64,000 bases of DNA from Corynebacterium sp. (GTDB lineage Bacteria; Actinomycetota; Actinomycetes; Mycobacteriales; Mycobacteriaceae): NCBI RefSeq assembly GCF_022712275.1, contig NZ_JALAGU010000008.1, positions 1-64,000 on the forward strand, given 5' to 3'. The position numbers and the translations under genes are program-made. Below are positions 1 to 8,214 of this stretch, one piece after another. How positions within the stretch are numbered: the stretch's first letter is position 1; each line of letters begins with the position of its first letter. The notes beneath the pieces are model-generated. The model did not search any database. It saw only the letters and a program-made list of their open reading frames with translations, and was not told where the DNA came from.

Positions 1-25
1 CCTCAACACCCCACCCCAGCCACAC

Positions 26-1771
26 CTACCCCTGCCGGTACACCTCCACCCCGTCCTTCACCGTCGACAGCACCGTCAGCCCCGCCAGATCCTCGTGCGC
101 ACAGGTCAGCGGGTCCCGGTCGACAACGATGAGGTCGGCCCGCAGCCCGGCGCGGATCCTGCCTTTGTCCGCTTCCTCGCCGTACTGGTACGCAGCTGCG
201 CTGGTCACCGCGCGCAACGCCTCGTAACGGTCCACCGACTGCTCCGGGCCGACAAGTGTGCCCCGCGAACTCCGCCTGGTCACCGCTGTTGCAACCGAGA
301 CCGGCATGTCCGGATCGGTGACCGGCGCATCCTGGTGGAAGGTGACCGCTACTCCCCTGTCGAGGGCGGAACGCACCGGGGAAATCCGCCGACCACGCCC
401 GGGCCCGAGGTTGCGTAGGTGGGTGTCCCCCCAGAACCAGACATGTCCCACGAAGAATGATGCGATCATCCCCAGTGCCGGCATCCGGTCCAGCTGGTCG
501 GCGCGTACCGTCTGGGCGTGGATCATCACCGGACGCAGTGACGCCGCCCCCGGATGAGACTCCGCCACATGGGCGTAGGCGTCGAGGAACTGCTCCGAGG
601 CGGCGTCCCCGTTGCAGTGCGCGAGCACCTGATAGCCACTGTCCACCGCGCGGGCGATGAGACTGCCGACCTGGTCGTCCGGCAGTGCCGGATAGCCGCA
701 CTGGCACCGTCCCGGTTCCTCGTGCTGGTGGTCCGCAGCAGCTTCACTTTCAGCACCACCACCCGAAGCAACCTCTTCCTCCGGCTCATAGGGTTCCGAC
801 AGCCATGCCGAGCGAGCCTGCGGCGAGCCGTCGAGGATCAGTTTGCAGCCGCCCAGCCTGACCCGCCCCTCATAGCTGCCGATGCGCTCGGGATGAGCAT
901 CGAGGACGTCCAACCCACCGGTGGTGACGATCGGGTAGGCCACCACATCCAACGCGAGATCACCGTCCTCACCGGCGGCGATCAGGGCGTCCACCTCCTC
1001 GGGCGAGGCCGCGCCCTCCTGCACCGTGGTGATGCCTCGGGAAAGGTACTCACGCTGGGCGGTGAGAATCGCCTCCCGCTGGTCCCCCGGACTCCCGGGG
1101 CTCAGCAGCGACGGTCCCGTCTCCCCGTCTCCACCGGCGGCGGCGAGTCCCTCGGCCAGCACCAGCATCGCGGAGATCTCCTCTACGTACCCGTCCGGGG
1201 TCACGCGATCGTCCTCTCGACCGAACCGGCCGCCGTCGGGATCCGGCGTTCCGGACGTGATCCCCACCAGTTCCAGCACCACCGAGTTCACCACCAGCAT
1301 GTGCGAGGAGCGGTGCACGGCGATGACAGGCACCGTGGTGCTCACCCGGTCGAGATCGTGCCGGGTGGGATGCCGGTAGCCGGGCAGATTGTTGTGGTCG
1401 TAGCCCAGACCGACCACCGGCGAGGCATCCTGTGCAGGACGCCCGACAAGCCGTTCGGCCAGCGCGTCGACGATACCGTCGATGTCCGTACAGTCGCGCA
1501 GATCGACCTGGCGCGCTGCCTTGCCGTAGCTCATGAAGTGCCCGTGGGCGTCAATGAATGCCGGCAGCAGGACACGCCCCGCCAGGTCCACCTCATCGAC
1601 CTCGCTGCCCGCGTCCCCGAACCGCTGCCGGGCCGTGACGAGATCACCGACGTAGACGATCCGGTCACCCTCGGTGACCACGGCCTCCACCGGGGTGGCC
1701 GGTGCCTCCCCACCGGTCGCAGCGTCCTCATCCATCGTGATGACCGTGCCGGAGTGGTAGAGCGTCGCCAT
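26..1771 (-). CDS. YtcJ-type amidohydrolase (amidohydrolase family 3), 581 aa
   Basis: Metal-dependent hydrolase of the amidohydrolase superfamily, probably cytoplasmic; the substrate cannot be read from sequence. The HxH metal-binding signature (DAHGH) lies at residues 74-78 after a beta-rich N-terminal segment. A KLILDGSPQ segment and a late HQDAP segment are typical of the YtcJ/exoenzyme-regulator subgroup, and the C-terminus (GLRADLIVVDRDP) is the usual amidohydrolase closing strand. A His/Cys-rich insert (HQHEEPGRCQCGY) precedes the distal catalytic half. It begins directly after the symporter stop codon, so the two are almost certainly co-transcribed. This suggests that an imported amino-acid-like or N-acyl compound is hydrolysed. 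Family call is firm; substrate is inference. Confidence 0.88.
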   Translation of the reverse strand: MATLYHSGTVITMDEDAATGGEAPATPVEAVVTEGDRIVYVGDLVTARQRFGDAGSEVDEVDLAGRVLLPAFIDAHGHFMSYGKAARQVDLRDCTDIDGIVDALAERLVGRPAQDASPVVGLGYDHNNLPGYRHPTRHDLDRVSTTVPVIAVHRSSHMLVVNSVVLELVGITSGTPDPDGGRFGREDDRVTPDGYVEEISAMLVLAEGLAAAGGDGETGPSLLSPGSPGDQREAILTAQREYLSRGITTVQEGAASPEEVDALIAAGEDGDLALDVVAYPIVTTGGLDVLDAHPERIGSYEGRVRLGGCKLILDGSPQARSAWLSEPYEPEEEVASGGGAESEAAADHQHEEPGRCQCGYPALPDDQVGSLIARAVDSGYQVLAHCNGDAASEQFLDAYAHVAESHPGAASLRPVMIHAQTVRADQLDRMPALGMIASFFVGHVWFWGDTHLRNLGPGRGRRISPVRSALDRGVAVTFHQDAPVTDPDMPVSVATAVTRRSSRGTLVGPEQSVDRYEALRAVTSAAAYQYGEEADKGRIRAGLRADLIVVDRDPLTCAHEDLAGLTVLSTVKDGVEVYRQG

Positions 1772-1772
1772 G

Positions 1773-3293
1773 TCAGTTGCCTCCCGTCGGTGCGGTGTCG
1801 GCGGCCGGTCGGCCCACCGTGGATGCCGCGTCGACCCCGGTCTCCGGGACGTCGTCTGCGACAGCCTCCGGTGTTCCAGCGTCCTTCGGCGTCCCGGTGA
1901 GACGGTAGGACGCCCGGTCGAAGTCCCCGGCCCAGTATGCCAGCAGCAGATAGCCGAGCAGACACACGGCGATGAGCACCACGGCCAACGGAGTGGACAG
2001 TGCCCCTGCGAAGACCGCCGAGACGATGATCACCACCGGAAACACCACCTGCTCCGGCAGGTTCATCAGTCCCATCTCCGCGCCGGTCGGCGTCCGCAGT
2101 GACGGGTCCACGATACGGACCAGCGCCAGCCCGGTCGGAGCTGTGCCCGTACCCGTGCCGAAGACCCCGAGAGTCCGCTCGAAATCATGGTCACTGCCGT
2201 AGTGCTTCCCGAGGTACACACTGATCAGTAGGGTGACCGCAGAGACCACGACCGTGACGACGAGGATCGGGACGATCCAGTCCACCACCACGGACAGCTG
2301 CACCGCCATGAACGCGGTGACCACGGTGAAGTCGCTGAACAGACCGGTGATCCGCCGCTGCAGCCCCGGGTCGATGATGTGGGCGGCCCCGGCCCTGCCC
2401 AACAGCCAGCGCAGCAGATAGGCGGCGAACAGACCGTTCATGAACATCATGCCGCTCATCGTCTCACCGACGAATCCGGGGATCAGTCCGAAGAGTGCGG
2501 AGATACCTGTGGCGCCGAGGTAGCAGACCCCGACGATGGACAGGGCGAAGCCGAGGGACTCGATGCTGCCGGAGAACGTGGTTTCCCGGCCCATGGATTC
2601 GGCGTCGTCCCCGGGGCCGTGGAGTCCCCGCTTCGTGAACCCGGTGATTCCCACCGTGTGGTGCGTCGCGTCACGGGAGATTCCGCGTTTGGCCAGTGGC
2701 ACCCCGATGAGGAATGCGGCGAGGAAGCCGAGGGAGGCGAAGGTCAGCCCCACGCTCACCGCCTGGTCCCAGCCCTGGTCGGCGAAGATCGCCCCGAAGG
2801 TCGCGGCCTGGCCCGGCCCCTGGGCGAAGCCGAACGCGGCCATGAGCCCGTACTCCGCGGGCATGCCGAACACGCTGCCGAGGGATGCCACGACCCCGAC
2901 ACCGATGAGCTCCTGGACCGCGAAGAGGACGACCCAGGTCAGGCCCATGGCCCAGGCACCGCGCAGCAGCGGCGACTGGGGCACGAAGCGGCGCCGACCA
3001 CGGCGACCCGTTGTTCCACTCCCCTGGTCCGGATCCGGGGACGCCGGCGCGGCGGTGAGCCCGATGGAGATGAAGGTCAGGGTGAACAGTTCGATGGTGA
3101 TGTTGCCGAACAGGGTGGCGTCCACCCCGTCGATGGCCGACCCGAGGCCGGCGTTCATGACGACCGTGCCGAGTACACCGGCGATGACGATGGCCGGGAC
3201 GAGATTGTTCCGGAACAGTGGTACCCACCGGCGCAGCAGCACCCCGGCGCTGCACAGTGCTCCGACGAGCGCGAGTGCGATGACCCCGCTCAT
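1773..3293 (-). CDS. Sodium/glutamate symporter-like permease (ESS/GltS family), 506 aa
   Basis: Integral membrane secondary transporter with about 10-12 hydrophobic segments. The GltS hallmark FGTGTGTAPTG is near residue 378, followed by a conserved RIVDP stretch. It is about 100 residues longer than typical GltS (~400 aa). The extra length is a polar internal loop around residues 85-105 and a ~45-residue Pro/Ala/Thr-rich C-terminal tail. It is transcribed ahead of the amidohydrolase with one base between stop and start, forming a two-gene unit divergent from the SMP-30 gene. The cargo is not necessarily glutamate; many actinobacterial members are uncharacterised. Confidence 0.82.
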   Translation of the reverse strand: MSGVIALALVGALCSAGVLLRRWVPLFRNNLVPAIVIAGVLGTVVMNAGLGSAIDGVDATLFGNITIELFTLTFISIGLTAAPASPDPDQGSGTTGRRGRRRFVPQSPLLRGAWAMGLTWVVLFAVQELIGVGVVASLGSVFGMPAEYGLMAAFGFAQGPGQAATFGAIFADQGWDQAVSVGLTFASLGFLAAFLIGVPLAKRGISRDATHHTVGITGFTKRGLHGPGDDAESMGRETTFSGSIESLGFALSIVGVCYLGATGISALFGLIPGFVGETMSGMMFMNGLFAAYLLRWLLGRAGAAHIIDPGLQRRITGLFSDFTVVTAFMAVQLSVVVDWIVPILVVTVVVSAVTLLISVYLGKHYGSDHDFERTLGVFGTGTGTAPTGLALVRIVDPSLRTPTGAEMGLMNLPEQVVFPVVIIVSAVFAGALSTPLAVVLIAVCLLGYLLLAYWAGDFDRASYRLTGTPKDAGTPEAVADDVPETGVDAASTVGRPAADTAPTGGN

Positions 3294-3456
3294 GACGGCG
3301 TCGCCTCCGGATACGTGAATGTCATCGTGTGCCCCTCTCGTTGTCGGTGGGACACGGGTCGTCCGTGCCCTGCGTGAAATTCAGCGTGCCAGAGGCATCC
3401 GTCGAGACAGGCACGATACTTGCAGGATGAATCACTGTCTGGACGCGTCACGCTGC

Positions 3457-3462
3457 TACGCT
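3457..3462 (+). promoter_or_regulatory. Candidate leaderless -10 element for the SMP-30 gene
   Basis: TACGCT matches the actinobacterial TAnnnT -10 pattern and is followed by exactly 7 nt before the ATG at 3470. The start codon would therefore be at or next to the transcription start. No Shine-Dalgarno sequence is visible before this ATG, which fits a leaderless mRNA. The same hexamer and spacing recur before the gene at 13072. No clear -35 box was found. Confidence 0.5.
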
Positions 3463-3469
3463 CCATTTC

Positions 3470-4390
3470 ATGACTGAAAGCACATCTCCGGCAGACAACC
3501 CTGCCCCCACCACCGTCGCCACCGGCATGACCTTCACCGAGTGCCCACGCTGGCACGGGGGCCGCTGGTACTTCGTCGACTTCTACAGCCACCGCGTCCT
3601 GTCGATGGAGGCCGACGGGGCTGACCTGCGCACCGAGCTCACCGTCCCCGCCCAACCGTCGGGCCTGGGTTGGCTACCGGACGGGCGCCTGCTCGTGGTG
3701 TCCATGAAGGACCGGAAGATCCTGCGCCGCGAGGCCGACGGCACCGTCGTCGAGCATGCCGACCTCAGCGACCTGGCCGCCTACCCGCTCAACGACATGG
3801 TCGTCGACGAGGTGGGGCGCGCCTACGTCGGCAACTTCGGCTTCGACCTCATGGCCGGGGAGGACGCCGCCCCCACCCCGCTCATCCTCGTCGACACCGA
3901 CGGGTCGGCCCGGCACATCAGCGAGCCGCTGTACTTCCCCAACGGATCCGTCATCACTCCGGACGGTAAGACCCTCATCGTCAACGAGACCTTCGGCAAC
4001 CGCGTCAGTAGCTTCGACATCCTCGAGGACGGTTCGCTGGGCCCGCGCCGCGACTGGGCGGTCTTCGGCCCGCTGTCGGAGAACCGGAACCTCGACGTCG
4101 TCGAGGCGCAGTCCGTGGTCTCCGCAGATGGCTGCGGTCTGGACGCCGACGGCAACCTATGGGTGGCGGACGCCCTGGGTGGCCCTACCCTGCTCGTCGC
4201 CGAGGGTGGCGAGATCCTCCGGCGCGTGAGCCTCGACTCCCCCGTCTTCGCCTGCATGGCCGGCGGGCCCGACGGCAGGGACCTCTTCCTCTGCTGCGCA
4301 CCCGACTTCGACGAGAAGCGGCGCTCAGCGACTCCGGAGGCCACGGTCCGCCTCGCCCGGATCACCACTCCCCACGGCGGGCGTCCGTAA
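3470..4390 (+). CDS. SMP-30/gluconolactonase/LRE-family protein, 306 aa
   Basis: Six-bladed beta-propeller lactonase-type protein, probably cytosolic and acting on a sugar lactone. The expected metal ligands are present: Glu in the N-terminal FTECPRWH segment, Asn in the LNDMVVD segment (~residue 107), Asn in the YFPNGS segment and Asp in DGCGLDADG (~residue 222). Length matches the family (290-310 aa). It stands alone on the plus strand between two minus-strand units and appears to be transcribed from its own leaderless promoter. Neighbouring xylB and polyol dehydrogenase genes make a carbohydrate role plausible, but there is no operon link. Confidence 0.85.
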   Translation: MTESTSPADNPAPTTVATGMTFTECPRWHGGRWYFVDFYSHRVLSMEADGADLRTELTVPAQPSGLGWLPDGRLLVVSMKDRKILRREADGTVVEHADLSDLAAYPLNDMVVDEVGRAYVGNFGFDLMAGEDAAPTPLILVDTDGSARHISEPLYFPNGSVITPDGKTLIVNETFGNRVSSFDILEDGSLGPRRDWAVFGPLSENRNLDVVEAQSVVSADGCGLDADGNLWVADALGGPTLLVAEGGEILRRVSLDSPVFACMAGGPDGRDLFLCCAPDFDEKRRSATPEATVRLARITTPHGGRP

Positions 4391-4412
4391 ACCGGTCCCC
4401 GGCCCCGGCCCC

Positions 4413-4430
4413 CAGGCGCCGATGCGCCTG
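4413..4430. terminator. Hairpin between convergent genes
   Basis: A 7-bp perfect stem (CAGGCGC / GCGCCTG) with a 4-nt loop lies in the 54-bp gap between the convergent SMP-30 and xylB genes. There is no T-tract, so this is a weak or Rho-assisted terminator candidate serving both strands. Confidence 0.45.
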
Positions 4431-4444
4431 CAACAGGCCCCCGC

Positions 4445-5866
4445 CTACTCCAACCCCCAGTTCCACCCCGCCGTCGCGGTACGCAGGTGGGCGTAGGACC
4501 GCACCGTCCGCCCGTTGAACGGTGCGGAGGCCGGGGCCGTCCCGGGAACGGTCCAGGTCGGCGGCGCGTCCTCGCCGGAGAGCGTCCACGCCGCCTGACG
4601 GGCGGCACCCAGGGCCACGTACTCCGCAGGATCCGGGACCAGAACCTCCACCCCGAAGATCGAAGGGGCGATCGCCCGCACCGCCGCCGACCGGGCACCG
4701 CCGCCGATCAGCAGTACGCGGCGCACCTTCTCCCCCGTCGCGCCGACGAGCGCCTCCACCGCGTCCTTCATCGAGCAGAGCAGCCCCTCGACCGTCATCC
4801 GGGCGAAGTCCTCCCTGGTCGTGGCGGTGGTCAGCCCCTGGATGATGCCGGTGGCGTCCGGTCGGTTCGGCGTCCGCTCCCCGTCGAGGTAAGGCTGCAG
4901 AACAAGACCACCGGCGCCGGGAGCGGCGTCCAGCGCCAGCCGGTCGAACTCCTCCCAGTCCACGCCCAGCAGGCGGCGTCCCAGATCAAGGACGCGGGCC
5001 GCATTCAACGTCGCGACCAGCGGCAGGTACCTCCCCGAGGCGTCGGCGAAGCCGGTGACCACGCCGGCGGAATCGTGGACACTGTCCTCAACCACCGCAG
5101 ACGCCACCCCGGAGGTCCCGATGGAGACACACACGTCCCCGGGACCGAGCCCCAGACCGAGGGCCGCGCCCTGGTTGTCCCCCGTGCCCGGCGCGATAAC
5201 TGTCCCCCGCGCCGCAGCCCCGGCACACACCGACGCCGCGACAGTGCCCAATGCCTCGTTCGGCGCGGCGAGGTACGGCAGGTCGACGGGATGCCCCAGG
5301 GCACTCTCGGCGAGCTCCGGCAGCCACCGGCGCTCCCGGGTGCTGTAGTACCCGGTTCCGGACGCCTCCCCGTGATCGGTCGCGGTGACCAGCCCACCGG
5401 ACAGGAATCGCGTGAGGTAGTCGTGCGGCAGCAGGACCGAGGCGGTGCGGGCGGCATTCTCCGGCTCGTGGTCCCGCATCCACCGCAGTTTCGTCGCGGT
5501 GATCGAGGCTACGTAGCGACTGCCCGTGAGATCGACGCAGGCCGCAGGCCCACCGAGCTCCTCGATGAGCTCCTCGGCGGCGCGGGCGGACCGGGTGTCG
5601 TTCCACAGCAGGGCGTCCCGCACGACCTCGCCTGACCCGTCCAGGGCGACCATGCCGTGCTGCTGGCCGGCGACGGCGACGGCGTCCGCCTTCTCCAGCA
5701 GTCCGGCGGTGGCGGTCTGCATCGCGTCAATCCAGGCCCGGGGATCGACCTCCGTGCCCTCGGGATGGGTGGCGCGACCCTCACCTACGACCTCGCCGGT
5801 GGCGGCGTCGACGAGCAGCGCCTTGCAGGACTGGGTGGAGCTGTCGATTCCCAGGACGAATGCCAT
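4445..5866 (-). CDS. xylB: Xylulokinase (FGGY family), 473 aa
   Basis: ATP-dependent phosphorylation of D-xylulose to xylulose 5-phosphate, cytosolic. The N-terminus carries the FGGY nucleotide motif (GIDSSTQSCKALLVD). AGQQHGMV at ~65-72 is the xylulokinase substrate-binding signature. The C-terminal half has the GDNQGAALGLG and LLIGGGARS segments. Length is in the usual 470-500 range. Its ATG overlaps the stop of the upstream DeoR-type regulator (TGATG), so the two are translationally coupled. With the polyol transporter and dehydrogenase on the opposite strand this completes a pentitol route: arabitol oxidised to xylulose, then phosphorylated. Confidence 0.93.
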   Translation of the reverse strand: MAFVLGIDSSTQSCKALLVDAATGEVVGEGRATHPEGTEVDPRAWIDAMQTATAGLLEKADAVAVAGQQHGMVALDGSGEVVRDALLWNDTRSARAAEELIEELGGPAACVDLTGSRYVASITATKLRWMRDHEPENAARTASVLLPHDYLTRFLSGGLVTATDHGEASGTGYYSTRERRWLPELAESALGHPVDLPYLAAPNEALGTVAASVCAGAAARGTVIAPGTGDNQGAALGLGLGPGDVCVSIGTSGVASAVVEDSVHDSAGVVTGFADASGRYLPLVATLNAARVLDLGRRLLGVDWEEFDRLALDAAPGAGGLVLQPYLDGERTPNRPDATGIIQGLTTATTREDFARMTVEGLLCSMKDAVEALVGATGEKVRRVLLIGGGARSAAVRAIAPSIFGVEVLVPDPAEYVALGAARQAAWTLSGEDAPPTWTVPGTAPASAPFNGRTVRSYAHLRTATAGWNWGLE

Positions 5867-6705
5867 CAGAGTTCCTTTCCGGTGGTGTCGGTGTCCCCGA
5901 CGATGTGGACGTTCGCGCCGGACGCCCGCAGCCGTTCCCGGTCGGCCTCGGAGGTGTCCGCGTCGGCGACGATGTGGTCGAAGTCGCTGAGATCGGCGAC
6001 CTTGAACAGTCCCGGGGCGTCGAACTTCGTCGCGTCGACGAGCAGGACCTTGACCAGGCCCAGTGCCACGAGGGCGCGCTTGGTGTCCGCGGCCTCGACG
6101 TCGGGGTGGAACAGGGCGGTGCCGTCGGCGGTGGCGCGCAACGAGGTCGTCGAGACGAAGGTGATGTCGGCGGACAGCTGGCAGAGCTGCTCATTGGTGC
6201 CGGCCCCGAGGAAGGAATCGGTCTCCGGGATGTACTGTCCGCCGCAGGCGATGAGGCGGATCCCGGTGACGCCGCTGCGGCGGGTGTGGTTGTACATCGC
6301 GGCCAGGGAGTGGGTGATCAGCGCCGAGGGGTGCCGGTCCGGAAGCAGGCCGACGAGCGGTTCGAGGGTGGTCGAGTCATCGACGGCGACCACGTCGCCC
6401 TCCCCGATGAGTTCGGCGGCCCGGGTGCACAGCGCCGTCTTGGTGTCCCGGCGTAGTTGGCGGCGCTGGCCGACCGCCAGCTCACTCATCGAGGGGCTGA
6501 CCGAGCGCGCTCCGCCGCGGACCCGCTCCAGCAGATGGTCTGCGGCGAGGGTGTCGAGGTCTCGGTGGACGGTCATCTGGCTGACGTCGAAGTGCCGGGC
6601 GAGTTCCTCGATGCGGGCGGTGCCGTGCCGGGTGACGTAGGCGACGATGTTCTCCCGTCGTCGGTCGGGCCCGGCGACGCTGGCGGGTTGTGACATGGGG
6701 TACAC
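5866..6705 (-). CDS. atlR: DeoR/GlpR-family transcriptional regulator (AtlR-like), 279 aa
   Basis: Predicted repressor of the flanking polyol genes. The N-terminal winged helix-turn-helix (about residues 14-70, with ARIEELARHFDVSQMTVHRDL) is classic DeoR family. The remainder is a DeoRC sugar-phosphate sensor domain. Gene context (xylB, MFS transporter and mannitol dehydrogenase divergent) matches the arabitol regulon of C. glutamicum controlled by AtlR, which is the basis for the symbol. It lies upstream of and overlaps xylB by one base. The intergenic direct repeats just upstream are the likely operator, implying autoregulation. The exact inducer (arabitol, mannitol or ribitol) is not readable. 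Confidence 0.85.
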   Translation of the reverse strand: MYPMSQPASVAGPDRRRENIVAYVTRHGTARIEELARHFDVSQMTVHRDLDTLAADHLLERVRGGARSVSPSMSELAVGQRRQLRRDTKTALCTRAAELIGEGDVVAVDDSTTLEPLVGLLPDRHPSALITHSLAAMYNHTRRSGVTGIRLIACGGQYIPETDSFLGAGTNEQLCQLSADITFVSTTSLRATADGTALFHPDVEAADTKRALVALGLVKVLLVDATKFDAPGLFKVADLSDFDHIVADADTSEADRERLRASGANVHIVGDTDTTGKEL

Positions 6706-6717
6706 GCTACCACGGCG

Positions 6718-6773
6718 CCATGTGATCTGACCTCACTTTTCAACATAACCATGTGATTTTGCGTGACTTTTCC
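6718..6773. promoter_or_regulatory. Putative DeoR/AtlR operator: two 31-bp-spaced direct repeats
   Basis: CCATGTGAT followed 8 nt later by ACTTTTC occurs at 6718 and again at 6749, an exact 31-bp offset (about three helical turns), inside a locally AT-rich stretch between the divergent regulator and transporter genes. Repeated motifs on one face of the helix between a repressor gene and its target are typical of DeoR operators. The assignment to AtlR is inferred from position. Confidence 0.6.
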
Positions 6774-6858
6774 ACACATACGCGGTACATTTAGCCGCAT
6801 TGCGCACCAAAAGTTGTGACGTGCGCCCCATACCCTCCCCTGGAGCACAGGAGAACAC

Positions 6859-8214
6859 ATGACCTCACCACAGCCCCTCCTCGACCGGCTCGGCATACCC
6901 CGCGCCCTCATCTGGGGATTCATCGGCCTCACCCTGTTCATGATCGGCGACGGGGTCGAGACCAACATCCTCGAACCCTTCCTCCGCGACGACCACGGCT
7001 TCTCGACCTCCCGGGTCGGCACCCTCGTCACCGTCTACGGCATCGCCGTCGCGATCGCCGCCTTCTTCGCCGCCGCGCTCTCCGACCTCTGGGGTCCACG
7101 CCGCGTGATGGCCCTCGGCGCGGTCGTCTGGGTGGTCCTGGAACTCACCTTCCTGCTCGTCGCCCTGACCACCTCGAATGCCCCGCTGATCTTCATCACC
7201 TACGGACTCCGCGGCTTCGGCTATCCGCTCTTCGCCTACGGTTTCCTCGTCTGGATCAGTGCCGTGGCCCGCCCCGAGGACCGGGCCACCGGCGTCGGCT
7301 GGTTCTATGTCGCCTTCTCCGCCGGCCTGCCGACCCTCGGCGCCCTCGTCGCCACCATCTCGCTCAATGTCATCGACCTGGACTTCTACCAGACCCTCTG
7401 GGTCTCTCTGGTCCTTGTCCTGGTCGGCTCCACCATCGTCTTCGTCGGGGTCCGCGAACCCCGTGGACGCCGTCCACTGGTCGACAACCCCGAGGAGGTC
7501 AGCGCGACGCTCTCACGTGGCGTCCGCCTGCTGGTCACCGACTCCCGCTTCCGCTATGTCACCGCGATCCGCACCATCAACTCGGTGCCGACCTACGCCA
7601 TGGCGGTCTTCTTCCCCGCCTACTTCACCGACGATCTCGGCTGGCGACTCGGATGGTTCCTCATCCTCACCACGGTGATCTACGCGGTGAACCTCCCCTT
7701 CAACCCGCTGTTCGGACGCATCGGTGACCGCTACGGCTGGGCGCGCACCATGTTCTGGTGCGGCGCGGTGCTCTGCGCCGTCGCACTCGGGCTGGTCTAC
7801 TTCACTCCGCTCGTCGGCCAGGCGCTCGGGCTGCCCGATCCGGTGACCTACGGCATCACCCTCGCCTTCGGCGCTGTCTTCGGTATCGGACTGGCCGGGT
7901 ATGTCCCGCTGTCCGCCATCGCCATCTCCCTGGATCCCGAGCACCCGGGTGCCGCGATGGCGACCTACAACCTCGGCGTCGGCGCGGCGGTGGCCGTCGG
8001 CCCCCTGCTCGTCGCTGTCTTCCTGCCGCTCGTCGGCCCCACCGGACTCACCGTCATCATGATCGGCCTCTACTTCGTGTCCGCCTGGATGTCGACCCGT
8101 CTCAAGGGCACCCAGCCCGGCTTCGACGGCACCCCCGTCCGCGTCGCCCACGCATCCGAATCCACCTCCGCATCCGAACCCTCATCCGCACCCGACAAGG
8201 AGAACATCCAGTGA
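6859..8214 (+). CDS. rbtT: MFS polyol transporter (RbtT-like), 451 aa
   Basis: Twelve-segment major facilitator superfamily proton symporter in the cytoplasmic membrane. The MFS loop 2-3 signature appears as DLWGPRRVM near residue 80 and a related GDRYGW motif begins the second half. Placement upstream of mannitol 2-dehydrogenase, with overlapping codons, and beside xylB and a DeoR regulator supports pentitol or hexitol uptake, as for corynebacterial RbtT. AGGAG precedes the ATG. The last ~25 residues are a Ser/Ala/Glu-rich tail. Substrate is inferred from context. Confidence 0.85.
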   Translation: MTSPQPLLDRLGIPRALIWGFIGLTLFMIGDGVETNILEPFLRDDHGFSTSRVGTLVTVYGIAVAIAAFFAAALSDLWGPRRVMALGAVVWVVLELTFLLVALTTSNAPLIFITYGLRGFGYPLFAYGFLVWISAVARPEDRATGVGWFYVAFSAGLPTLGALVATISLNVIDLDFYQTLWVSLVLVLVGSTIVFVGVREPRGRRPLVDNPEEVSATLSRGVRLLVTDSRFRYVTAIRTINSVPTYAMAVFFPAYFTDDLGWRLGWFLILTTVIYAVNLPFNPLFGRIGDRYGWARTMFWCGAVLCAVALGLVYFTPLVGQALGLPDPVTYGITLAFGAVFGIGLAGYVPLSAIAISLDPEHPGAAMATYNLGVGAAVAVGPLLVAVFLPLVGPTGLTVIMIGLYFVSAWMSTRLKGTQPGFDGTPVRVAHASESTSASEPSSAPDKENIQ

